Made by a program: the position numbers and the translations under genes. From Oxytricha trifallax (taxonomy: Eukaryota > Ciliophora > Spirotrichea > Sporadotrichida > Oxytrichidae), in assembly GCA_000711775.1 (NCBI GenBank), contig ARYC01017361.1, forward strand, positions 1-64,000: a stretch of DNA of 64,000 nt. Reading direction: 5' to 3'. Within the stretch, counting starts at the first letter, position 1, and every line of letters begins with the position of its first letter. The notes below the pieces were generated by a model that saw only the letters and a program-made list of their open reading frames with translations, was not told the DNA's origin and searched no databases. Positions 23,427 through 34,219 of this stretch are shown piece by piece.

Positions 23427-24960
23427 AAATGTATTCATTCAATATTAAGTATAGACATTACCCCTAAGTCTTCTTAGTTTTATGGTCTTGTGTTTCATTA
23501 ATTTCGGTGACTGATTATCCTCTTTGCTTAGGTCTCTTTTCCCTAGATTCCTTCTATCCTTAAGTTTTTTTAGTTAAAGTGTTTTAGATTATTGCAATAA
23601 TTCCTACTTTTTTTCTAGTATTGTATACCTCCACCTGTTCTGTATCTTTAGCAATTCTTAATATCATCAATTTCTATATTATTTTAGATGCTCTAGTAGC
23701 ACACTACTTTTTAAGGCTTTTATTTCTCTCCAGAATCTACTGTTTTCTGTCTTCTAATTGTCACGACAATAAATTTCTCTATCCGCGTTGTCTTTTTGCT
23801 ATTCAGGACTACAAAAGGAGGACCATTTATGAGATTATTTGCTTGCAGAGCTATAATTCCTATATTTGTCAAACACATACCTCAATTATTTTCCTCTTAA
23901 ATTTGTTTTATAGGAAAAATATCCTCCTATTATCAGCATTCTTTGATTTCCTCCAATGATTTAACTGATTCTCTGTCCAAATTTCCCTCTAATTCATCAC
24001 TTTTCTTCGAGCTTTTCTAGATCTAAGAGAATTTTAAAAAGAATTTTCTATATTTTATTTTTTGTGTTCGGGTAACAGACTATTATTATCATTCTTGTAT
24101 CTAGTGGGATCTCCATTTATGCATGTTTAATTTTTTCGAGGGTATGGAATTTTACATCTGAAAGGTTTCTAATGTTCTTTTGCTTTACTAGGCTTCTTGT
24201 ACTAAGGGTGAGTCATTTTCACCCATATCAAAGTTCGTATTTTATGCCTCACCTATTCCCTTACTTGGATTAGTCTTTCAAATATATAGTCTACTTTTAA
24301 ATCCAATTTGTTTGTTTAATTTTATGAAATTATTTCTCTATAAATCCAAGAGTTTCCAGATTTTACTTTTGTCTTTATGTTCTTACTTAATTTATTTCAC
24401 TTTCTACCAAAACTATGCTTTCCTTTTATTATCTCTTGTGTAGTTTTCTACTTAACTGCTCTAACTTTTATTGTATCTTTGCGAGTGAGATTTATCTTTC
24501 TGTTCTACTATCTTGTTATTTATTTTCTTTAATCATTTTAATAACATTAATATCCTCTATGATGTTTTAATTTTCAATTTTAATTATAATTCTCTTTAAT
24601 TTCGCTATTCATAAGACATTTTACTATAATTCTATGATTTCTTTTGTTTTTATCTTCTATTAATTCTTAATATAGATCACTCTGAATAATTTTTAATCTT
24701 TTGGTCAAAACTGTTTCTCTCCAGTTTTCTAATTCTATCATCAAGCCACTATGATTGCTACCACTTCAACTTAGGTCCTATTGTTTAAGTCGACCAATTA
24801 TAATTTATAATGAAAAATATATTATATTTTTCATTAATAATTAATACTTATAATTAAAAAAAAGTAAGATAAGGAGTAAGGAGCTGCGAGTTCATGTTAA
24901 TGATGCAAGTGTTAATATCTTAATTTACTATTCATTAATAATCTTTCTGCTGTATTACAG

Positions 24961-25065
24961 AGCAATGGTGGTGAAAGATGAATACTTAGGGAGAGCAGAG
25001 AAAGGCACGAAAGAGTCGAATTATTTCATGCTTATGGAGATATCTGTCGAGGATACTTGTTGAAT
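24961..25065 (+). CDS. Short isolated coding-like segment
   Basis: Just after a CAG-like acceptor (TATTACAG, ending about 24960), a frame of about 32 codons reads MVVKDEYLGRAEKGTKESNY then FMLMEISVEDTC and a TGA. Its codon content is gene-like and unlike the surrounding AT-rich DNA. It could be one macronuclear-destined segment of a dispersed gene. It is short enough to occur by chance, so confidence is low. Confidence 0.25.
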
Positions 25066-26859
25066 GACAATTTTTTCACTTTATCTATTACTGTTAATTA
25101 GTGTTATAATTGTCGTTTATTTGATTCTAATAACTTTATATTTTCCGGAGATTTACTATTAATTTTTGAACATTCAAGATATTATTATACTTTGTCAGGT
25201 TTTCCCTTTCATTTGATTAATTAACAGCCTTTTTATGATATTCATATAAACACTGCAATAGTTAATTATACCATAGTTTACTGCGGTACTTCTTTAACTT
25301 TTCACCATCATTTTGGTTCCATAACATCCTTAGTCAAGAATAGCTTCTTTTTCCTTTTCTCTCATCCATGTTAATGTCAATTACATTTAAAAGATTTTTC
25401 TAGTTCGCTAATTCAATCTTTTGCCAAACTATTAAATGATTTCACTTTCTCCAATTTTTCTATAAGTTTTGTAACTATCCTAATAATCTTATTTACGAGG
25501 TCGCTTAGAGTTTTTAAATAATTATTTTAGTTACGTTTATACTTTGTTGATTTTCTCAATCTTCATATCTCAAGATGCCACATTTAGTGTATACTTTTAT
25601 ATTACGAGGAATCTAAAATTAGAAACCATTATAGTGTCACATAATATCTGGTTATTTGACTTATTGAGGCTTTGATAAAAGTAGCTATGTTTCTTAATGT
25701 CTACCAATTTGTTTTAGTAAATCCTTTAGCGTCAAAGAAAATGTAACCCTTGAATATTTTATCTCTTAGACATTGTTTAAATCTTCAACTTCACTTACTT
25801 CCTTAAATCCCTTAGCTTCACCCAGCTCATAAATTAAATTTTTTCTTGTTTTATTTCAAGCTTAGTTGGTAACTTTCTGTTTTCTTAATATACACGATCA
25901 CTCTTTTTAATTTTTTTATGACTAAGTCGACCCAAAAGCTAATAGTTTCCCTTATTTAAACAATTACACATATTGCTTTTAACAGTATAATGCATCTTGT
26001 AGGTATATGTTGAACTGCATCGGTATAGTTTACTTAATTAAGCAACATTTTTCTAGACTTCAATTTTTCTCATTCATATTTAATTATGTGATGCTTATAT
26101 TGTTCATAAATAAGTTTATTTATTTATCGATCTTACTGTGTTACTTTTACATGCTCATCAATTAGTTTTTCGAGACTAACGCGTAAGCCATTAACAAATC
26201 AATAAATTATCTGGCTTCGTTATATTTGCTATTACTGCTTGATCCTTTTAAGTTCTCACATAAAGAATCAATTCAATATGATAGAAGAGCTAATATTTTC
26301 ATTAAATCCATTCTAATAGTTTCCCGATAGAAGTAATTAACCTATTCGAGCATATATCTTATTTCAAATCACCTTCTTGAGTTTAGTTCTATATGTCTTG
26401 AATTCCCGATATTAGAGTATAATTTTTCTAAATTCTAGCTTCTTAGAAACATGTAACTTCTCTCATGGAAAATAATTGAGTTAAAAATTAACAATAAATA
26501 AATATAGAATTTATGAGTAAATATTGAAGGTAAGAGACAAAGCTTTGAGTGAGTTGCTAAATTAAATGTCCTTTTATCTAAAGATCTAAATACCTTTCAT
26601 GTTAATTGAGGTGATGCTCGCGACTTTGATACATAAATTTCTTCTCATTTGCAAAATTAAGTTAATAAGGACAACCAAATCGCAATGGTTCGGTCACTAC
26701 CCAAGAGTTGACTCTTTGACTATTTCCAAATGTAAAACAAATTATTGTAAAAAATTGGCATGCTTTGGTGATTTCACTATGATCCCTTAGAAAAAAGTGT
26801 CAGAACTAATGTAATCGTGTTCTCAATCATTACAATAGTCTAGAAGATATAACTTCTCT

Positions 26860-26965
26860 CTAACCTTTAAATGAGGGCTGATTTTACAATCTGATATCGA
26901 ATTCACGTAAAATCGATGGTCAATAAGTATTATAGATGGGATGCAATTTTCTCTCACGCGTTTTA
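26860..26965 (+). repeat. Dispersed repeat, second copy of the 3.0-3.1 kb sequence
   Basis: TCGAATTCACGTAAAATC and ATGGTCAATAAGTATTATAG match, in opposite orientation, the TBE-relic flank at about 2985-3130, with roughly 80 percent or more identity over ~90 bp by eye. Neither copy is coding in any frame I can support. Confidence 0.6.
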
Positions 26966-27077
26966 GTATCTCTTGAATTAGCAACTAAAGGACTCTCCTA
27001 AATCAAAAGTATGATAAATCTTTAAATTATTTATCCAATGCCAAAACTTTAGAACTAAAATTATGGAAAATAAAAAT

Positions 27078-29298
27078 TCATGATAATCCTAGCTTTTGCA
27101 TTTCTTAGATGAGAATTCTCTCATGATCAGTGCTGGCATTCACTATTCTCTCAGAGGCTTTAGCTCTTTCAATGCCTAAAAATTTCTCTAAGCGCTTTCT
27201 CTCATTTTCATCAGTGATTGTTCTTAGCTGCATCTCCCTCTCAGCTTCTGATCTCTGTTCTTATTCAAGAATATTCAGTAATTCAGAATTATGCTTCTGT
27301 CTTAATTGCTTAATATATTTTTGCTATCAACCCTTGAGGCTTTTTTCCTCAAGGATTTATTTTTATTCTTATTTTTGTTTATTCTGAAGCCATCATCTTG
27401 ACCTAAAATTAGTTTTAATCAAGTGGAATTTGACCTTAAACAAGGCTAGTAGATAGAGAAGTAAGCCCATTTAGAATGAATTTCCTCCATCAAAATTTGT
27501 CTTGCTCCTTTTCTATTACAATGAGTTAATTATTCATTAAATTCCCTTACATCTGTAGTTCCCTTTGTCTTCATCCTTTCGAATATCTCCATCTTTTATT
27601 GCTTCTTTAAATCAGCTTGTTTTCTCATTTCCCCTCTTGCTATTAATAAAGCATTTCTCTCAGCTTTGAGTTATTATAATCTAATGTCATCTCCTATTAT
27701 TTTCTCCATCACTTTCTCTCTCTAGTATTACTATATTTTTTAAATTCTCTCTACAGTCTCCTTTCTATCACCTCTTATTAAATTCTCGATTTCTTTCTTA
27801 AATATCAGTTGCTCTTCTCTCTACTAGTAAGTCATTTGAACTTTCGAATCCAATTCATTTCTCTTATCCATGATATACTTCTTTCTTTGTTCTTCGATAG
27901 TAAGCATGTTTTTCATGACATTGTCTCTGTATTTATTCTTCTCCATTTCTTGTTATTGTTTAAATAGGTGATCTTGCTCCTGTTTCATGTCTAGTTAGTG
28001 CTTTCGCTCTTCTGCTATACGCTGATTCCGTAAAAATTCCTCCTTTTTTTGTTATTCAAGCATTTCTTACTATTATTTTACTTGTTCAATTTGCCTTTGC
28101 TTCTCTCTAGCAAGTCTTTCATTTTCAAATCGCTCTTATTCTCTTCTTCTCTCAAATTGCAATCGTTGCTCTTCAGCAAGTCTCTCTTTTTCTGTGAATT
28201 GCTTTCTCTAAAATTTTGAGTAACTCCTCTTCTTTTTGCCTCACTTAGGAGATTTTCCTTAATTTTTCTAAGCGTTTTTACTCAGTTTCCAATTGCTTTT
28301 GTCTTTGTTACTATGTCAGGAATTCTTTTCTTTCTTGATCTCTGCGCTCCATTTCTTATCTCCTGTGTTCTACTTCCATTTACTGCTGTTACAAGATCAT
28401 TTCTGTTTATTTTTGGAACTCAGAAAACTTAATACATATTACTATAATTTTACGATTAATTTTTTCTTAAAAAATCTTTATATTTACTCAAGCTGTTTTT
28501 ACTTGCTTTCCTCTTCTTTTAACTTTATTTCTTTCTGTCTTTACAAATCTATTAATCTTTGTTACTTACTCTTTTCCTACTCTTTATTATATTAATCAAC
28601 TTGTTTTTGTTTTTACTCTTCTGCTTCCTATTCAGCTATTTACCTCTTCATTTCTTCTTTTTATAATTTTCTAGCTTCTTATTCTTTCTATTTGATGTAT
28701 AATTCTTGCTACCTGCGTTCCTCTCTTTCTTTCTCTTTAAGCATTTTCTGTTCGTTTTTATCTCTGATTTCTTGCATTTTCTTCTCATACTCCATCATCT
28801 ACTCAAGTTCTTTTTATTGTTTAAGTTTTATCTTCTCCAATGTCTGCCTTTTCTTCTCAATCATGGCACTGTCCATTTTACTTGGTGACCCAATAGACCT
28901 ATACTTGATGATTTATTCTTTCCCATAGAGAATTGATTTCCTAGAGCTCCTTATCCACTTCCTCCGCTGCTATGTTTAGATAATTAATGCTAAAATGGCC
29001 CTCCACCAAGAGACCACATACTCTAAGCTTATTCGTTTATGATTTTGTTACTTTCAAGAGTTAATATGTGTAACTTTTCTTGTCTTCTCTATTCTTAATG
29101 ATCAAACCTAATTTGTAGAATTTAAGGTGTCAATGAGTTTGCTTCAACACCAAGTGATTTCTTTAAATTTTTCAATGTTTTGAACACTATTTCATGAGGA
29201 TCAATCACCTGGCGTCGACAAGCCTCAAGAGATCTTAGGGTTATAATTAATGGAGCTGTTTTTGATTCAGTGTCAAAGTTCTCTAAAGATATATGTTT
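27078..29298 (-). CDS. Long coiled-coil protein (K/E/Q/R-rich), unknown family
   Basis: Minus-strand gene of about 700 codons. The first readable coding is KHISLENFDTESKTAPLIIT (29298 downwards), followed by a mixed N-terminal region with a Gly/Ser-rich stretch (SSGGSGQGALGNQFSMGKN, about 28960-28910). From about 28860 to 27080 almost everything is charged heptad-like helix, for example MMEYEKKMQEIRDKNEQKML and NERKRLEKFLGIERAKASER, with many TAA/TAG Gln codons. It ends at TGA 27078-27080. A one-base frame change sits near 28885, an AT-richer interruption at about 28400-28480, and an in-frame TGA near 27340. The true start lies beyond 29298, probably across an IES or intron. Such proteins are common in ciliate cilia and cortex, but nothing here identifies a specific one. 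Confidence 0.75.
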
Positions 29299-29719
29299 CT
29301 AAAAATTTAGAATTAGATCTCAATAAAATTTTATTACCTTACCCATTATTGCAATTATAATTTTATAAATTTATTTTACCGTTTCTTTTAATTTAATAAT
29401 TTTAACCTGAAAGTGACAAAAAATAAATTTGATATCTGGTTTAATTAAATTCAATCTTTGGCTCAGGAAGGTTTAATAAACTCTCTTATAATGCCAAACA
29501 TAAAATTTCTAGTTTCAATTCCCTTTTATGAGTCATATACTCAATTATTAATTGATAATATATTGATAATATAATTTAGAAAGAAATACTTAAGCATCAA
29601 TATTATTATGAGAATTAATAAATAGAGTTCTTAAATGAAAATATTTTACCTATATTTTCCAGTTTAAAAAAATAAATTCTATAGGGTTTAGCATCTTAAG
29701 AATTCAATTTTATGATAGT
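29299..29719. other. AT-rich spacer between two minus-strand genes
   Basis: About 420 bp without a coding frame. It probably holds the 5' end of the coiled-coil gene beyond a germline interruption, plus intergenic DNA. No promoter element is recognisable. Confidence 0.5.
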
Positions 29720-32171
29720 TCAAGCTAATTACTCCAAATCTCCAAATTTAAAGCACTCAACCTCGCTAATTTCCTGTTAAAATCCACAATTGAAATCAGG
29801 ATGAGATTTAAACGCTAAGACTATATCTTTTATCTGATACATTTCTATCTCACAAGATTCTGACGGACCAATCATAATTGCTCCTTCTGGTAGTTTAGTT
29901 ATGTTATCACCATGTGATTCCTGTAAAACGATATTAAGAAAAGTCTCTTTAGTAAGCCCTCTTTTCTTCATGAAACTTTGGATGTAAGGCTATTCGAAAA
30001 ATATATCCATAAAAGTAATTTATTTTCTGCCAAGTATTTTAGGTTTATCTCCTGCTAGAAACATTTTCTCGACGGCACCGCCGTTATATTGAGCTATTAA
30101 CTGGGCTCCAAAGCACCATCCAATCATTTTTATTTATGGATGATTCTTGAGAATTTTTTGCACTTAAGCACCTTGTTGAGTCACCCAAGGTACTTTAGTA
30201 TTGTATGCGGATTAACCTCCTCCAGGCAACACTAAAACTTACAACTTATGGAGTTCTGAATCAGTGAGTACTTGTCCTTTAAAACCAGTGTAAAATTTCC
30301 ATTTTTCTTCTCCTTTGACCATTAATTGACTCATCCATAAAGCCTCGTAAATGTAGAATATTATACTAGCCTTAATTTTAGGTGTTGACGTCTATGCATC
30401 CCAGCACCGTCATGGCCTCCCAGCGAAAGTCAAGACCTCCTAGAAGAATCATGGCCTCCCAAAAGCAAATATCTTAAGTATAATAATATCTCTTTACATT
30501 ATTTTATTCAACTATGGTTTAATTCAAATTATACTAAATTTTAAATATGCATTTATTTTTAAAACAAACTTGAAAAGACACTAACATAATTTTATTCTTA
30601 TTTATCAATTTTTTCCATTTTAAAAATCTATTTTATCAATAAATTATTTCATTTTGCTAGAATGATCCAAATTTCCTCAGGATTCTATTGGATTTAGGAG
30701 CCCAAAATTATTTCACAAGTATGATCAATATTGAGAATATAATTATTAATAAAATTTAATTACAATATTATTTCTAAGATTAGTTAGATTCTAAAATTGT
30801 TTTTTAATTTAGATCCTTATGGATAATGTTATTTTTTAATCATTTTTTTCCTTGGAAAAATAGTTTTTTTTACTATATCTATACTTTAAAACTTATTATT
30901 TATTCGCTTTTATATACACATTACACTTAGAAAATTACTTGTTTAAATCTTCAATTTTAAACATGAAAATTTAACAAAGGATATTTAACTATTTTCCTGT
31001 AACTAATTATTATAATTCTAAATTATATATCGTTTAAGTTTAAGTTTTATGTTTCATTTTTGTAAATAGAACAAAAAATAAAAAAACTTAATAACTAAAT
31101 TAATTACTGTAATCTTAAAAAAAAACCAAAATTATTTAACAATTGTTAATGAAGATTTCTTTTTCTTTTTGAAATCTTCAACATGAGTAATATTTATCAT
31201 TAATTAACATTCAAATTGTATTAATTTATGATCCTTGTATATAAAATATGCTTATTATTTCAGGCAGTGGAAATATAGATTTTTAGTTTGTACTATTTTA
31301 AAAATGATTATTAAAGAATATGATAGCTAATTATGGTAACGAAAAATCATAATAAATATAAATATTTGTTAAATGATTGAAAGTTTTTTTTTATTATGAT
31401 TCCAAGTGAAACAGTTTATAGAAATTGATAGTTTATAATATAATAATTTATTTATATTTTACTTTAAACTATTGAAAAATAGAAATTCACAATAGGCCTG
31501 ATGTTTGTGGGAGGCAGCGACGTTAGTGAGAGGCCCTGAAAGTGCTGGGAGGCATGGACGTCAACAGCTTTAATTTTAAAGAATAAATTTATACTACCAA
31601 TCATGTGAGTCATCTTCAAGTATTAATGCATATTTAGGAATCCTTGGCGCTTTAGTGGGATCAAGCCGTTTTCTGAGAGCAGGCAAAGATTCGTTAATAA
31701 TTTTGGCATATTCTTCATCAATATTGTCTTGGTGTATTTCGTTGTGGTTACTTTTAATACACTTATTTACTAGGGTGAATCCATGATTCACAAGCACCTC
31801 GTAAGCTGCTTCCAGATAATCCAGGTTGCCCTGTTTATTCTATACACAGTCTAATCATTATACTCACATTTTTCAAGAATCGTGTTCATTAGAGGATTGT
31901 AATAAAGCGGAATGGATTGATATGCCTGTTCAAATCTTTGATCTTCCCATGGAAAGAAAGAACACGAGTCCATTATGAGAGAGCGTCTTTCACTGATGCA
32001 ACCAAGGAAAGGTCTTACCCTGAATTCTTCGTCCCCTTAAATGTTGTTTTGTCTCAAGTATAGATGGATTGATTAAGTGCTCTTCACCTACCAATATGGA
32101 AGAATTATTGCTCTCTGATACGCAGGCTAATCTTCGTTTTTGAATTCAACAAACTATTTCTCTTTTAGCAT
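29720..32171 (-). CDS. Class I glutamine amidotransferase-like protein, interrupted by a 1.2 kb IES-like element
   Basis: Starts at ATG 32171 (MLKEKQFVEFKNEDQPAYQR). The N-terminal part runs to LILEDDSHD near 31596, the element at 30383-31566 follows, and the C-terminal part runs from 30371 to TGA 29720-29722. The C-terminal part has the nucleophile elbow GWCFGAQ (Cys, about 30100) preceded by a LVLPGGGQSAYN loop, and a C-terminal KSHPDFN (His of the triad; Asp where Glu is usual). These are hallmarks of class I amidotransferase/peptidase C26-like folds; the exact substrate is unknown. A 20 bp interruption at 31845-31864 must be removed to join LEK to CVQNKQGNLDYLEAAYE. With the element removed at its 9 bp repeat, the junction falls inside a 34 nt GT..AG intron that restores HDCIIFYIYEALW. 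Confidence 0.8.
30383..31566. mobile_element. IES-like element with TTGACGTC terminal inverted repeats, in the amidotransferase gene
   Basis: 1184 bp, ends TGTTGACGTCYATGC as inverted repeats, then CCTCCCAGCA-type motifs repeated at ~20 bp spacing at both ends (for example CATGGCCTCCCAG at about 30410 and CATGGCCTCCCA at about 30449). The interior is AT-rich and non-coding. The 9 bp direct repeat TTAATTTTA lies just outside (30372-30380 and 31570-31578) and can serve as pointer or target duplication. It interrupts the amidotransferase gene, so it must be removed from the functional macronuclear copy. The termini resemble those of 44274-45710, so the two form a family. No transposase is encoded. 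Confidence 0.8.
31845..31864. other. 20 bp putative mini-IES (CACA pointer) or ultra-short intron
   Basis: On the plus strand CACA occurs at 31845-31848 and 31865-31868. Removing one repeat copy plus the DNA between restores an uninterrupted amidotransferase frame (LEK-CVQNKQGNLDYLEAAYE). Alternatively, minus-strand GTGAGTATAATGATTAG could be a 17 nt GT..AG intron giving LEK-YCVQNKQ. Either reading is in frame; the sequence alone does not choose. Confidence 0.5.
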
Positions 32172-33066
32172 TATTTTACAATTTTAAGAATCGCCTTAAA
32201 TCGCAAATAAGCTTTATATTAAAGAGATTCAAAAGGATTTAGTTAATTATTGAATCAATATTTACTTTGTAATTTACATAATTTAAATTAAAGATAAAAA
32301 AGATCAAAACAAACAAGAATATAAAAAATTAGTTATATCTAGTGATGATATATCTATAAAACTGTCTCCCATAAGAGAAATATAATTTAAAAAGATCTAT
32401 TAATATTGAATAGAAAATAATTGGTTTAAAGCAATTTTTATTTTTTATGTTTCATAATTGTAATAATTTGTTTGTTAATATGAAAATTATGAAATTAATA
32501 AATCAATAACTATTTAAAACTAATAGAACCAATAACTCTAAAATAAACTCATATAATTCAAATTTGATCAATATAAAATTTCAAAAATGTCAGAATGAAG
32601 AACAATCAATGTGAAAGAACTTTAAGCACTGAATTTCGTAAGAAGTAAGCTAATGTTTGAGTTCCTTAACTTTAAGTCTGATATATATTTAGATGCTAAG
32701 GAATCTAGATGTTTCAATTTATAATGAGGAAAATTGCTCTCTGATTATTTAAGAATAAAGAAGTATATTTCTGTGAAAGTTTTATAGTTTATTGCTTTCA
32801 ATGATGATGATTACAAGAGTTTAATCTACTTTATTATCTTAAAGTAAAATTAATTTATGAGACAAGTAATAACAGAGTAAAGTAAAAAGTTCTAAGAAGG
32901 CAATACTTGAATTTTTCTGTTGAAATTATTACTCAATATAGTATTAATGAGCAAATAGTTTGAATAATAAAGGCTCTAATAAAAAATTAAAAATTATCTT
33001 CACATAGAATCACCTATAATTTTCTTTATAAAATTTATAAGTATTTTGGCTGGTAATAAATCTACA
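32172..33066. other. AT-rich intergenic region, no gene seen
   Basis: About 900 bp between the amidotransferase start and the end of the next minus-strand gene. No coding frame or inverted repeat that I can support. Confidence 0.5.
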
Positions 33067-34219
33067 TCATCTTTAAATTCATACAAGTGTAATTTATATT
33101 TGGTAGATGATACATATAATTATACAAATGAGATTAAACTAACTAATTAAGTCTGATTTCAGATTCTGAGATAGTAGTTGTTTCGTGCAAAAAGTCATAG
33201 ATCAAAGCAAGGTGAATACCCTCATGCATGTCTACCTTGCAAGATTTACAATTATAGGATTGAGTATCAAGTCCAAAACCAAACTCATTTGCAGTCATGC
33301 CTCTTGGAGTAGGTTTGAGGTTTGAAAATGTAAATCTCTCATTTGAAGAATCAAATATTTCAAAAGCAGCTTCTACTTTGAAGCCTTGTTGGGATATGCA
33401 CTAAACTTTGTTGTAAGATTACCCTTCTGATAAAGTTTCAATACCAATTGCATCACAAAACTCAAATTTTGGTTTTGTTTTTCCACAATGAAGAGAGGTT
33501 TTGGCTTAGATTTAGGAACTGTTGATTATCTGGCATGTTGAAGAAGACTCAAATATTCACGAACCATAGATTTTGTGATGATTTAGTTATTCATCTGTTT
33601 TCTCATCTTCAGCACCTGGATATCATCGAAAACTTTCATGAATGGACTATTCCATGATTCAATGACCTTGTCGTATACAAGGTGATGCTAGGCTTCAAGT
33701 GATTGATTAGTCTACAATATTCTCAACTCTCTTTCCACAACTTTCCTGAAACTCTCTTTAGAAACTCCAAAGTACTCAAATGGCTGATGATAGATGAGGT
33801 TCATGCAACTCTCTCTAATCTGAATTTGTTGATCTTTGAGTTTTAAGTAGAGTTCAACTAGGGTACTTGCATATCCATTGTGCTCCTTGATCAGATTCAT
33901 TCTTAAGTTGTGGAAGAACTTGTCCAAATTTTAACTCACTAAGATTTAGCACTCGCTGATGTATCTGTAAATCTGCAACAAAAAGCCATCCTCAAGTTTA
34001 TCAAAAGAATTCTCATACTCTTGCCTGGTTCTATTGTAACAAATAAATTATAGTTTTAATCATCATTAAATTTATAACTTCATTTTTGGAATAAATCTGT
34101 AAGAGTTCTTGAGTTTTAGTAACATTTAGTGAAATGACTTTATGATCTTCTCTAATTACTGAGAGAGAGAGAAATTCAATTTTTGTTATTTTTTTAATTC
34201 TTACCATAATCAAAGACAT
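33067..34219 (-). CDS. Unknown protein, two clear introns, CxxC motif near C-terminus
   Basis: Starts at ATG 34219 (MSLIM). Introns at 34204-34159 (46 bp, GTAAG..CAG) and 34078-34031 (48 bp, GTTATA..TAG) join in frame to KMKTRQEYENSFDKLEDGFL. A long helical region follows (DKFFHNLRMNLIKEHNGYAS, ESFRKVVERELRIL). One frame change near 33480 leads into KFEFCDAIGIETLSEG and CKSCKVDMHEGIHLALIYDF, ending at SEIRLNQ. A likely third intron (about 73 bp) then brings a TGA at 33067-33069. About 330 residues in all. The CKSC could bind metal, but its partner Cys/His are not obvious. I do not recognise the family. Splicing restores the frame twice, so this is a real gene. Confidence 0.75.

Larger units (their letters stand above)
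23427..27077. other. AT-rich germline DNA with decayed coding repeats
   Basis: T-rich plus strand. Read on the minus strand, about 23.5-24.7 kb gives broken K/E/Q/N-rich protein. One piece (SRFWREIKALKSSVLLEHL, then QYRNQQYQELL, about 23.60-23.75 kb) resembles the plus-strand segment at about 4.96-5.06 kb. The rest to 26.8 kb is AT-rich with no frame I can assign, apart from a short plus-strand stretch at 24961-25065. A 90 bp match to the TBE relic flank lies at 26.87 kb. Confidence 0.4.

Noticed and set aside
28293-28928. Plus-strand Leu/Phe/Ser/Tyr-rich open frames
   Set aside because: They lie opposite the well-supported minus-strand coiled-coil gene and are antisense artefacts.
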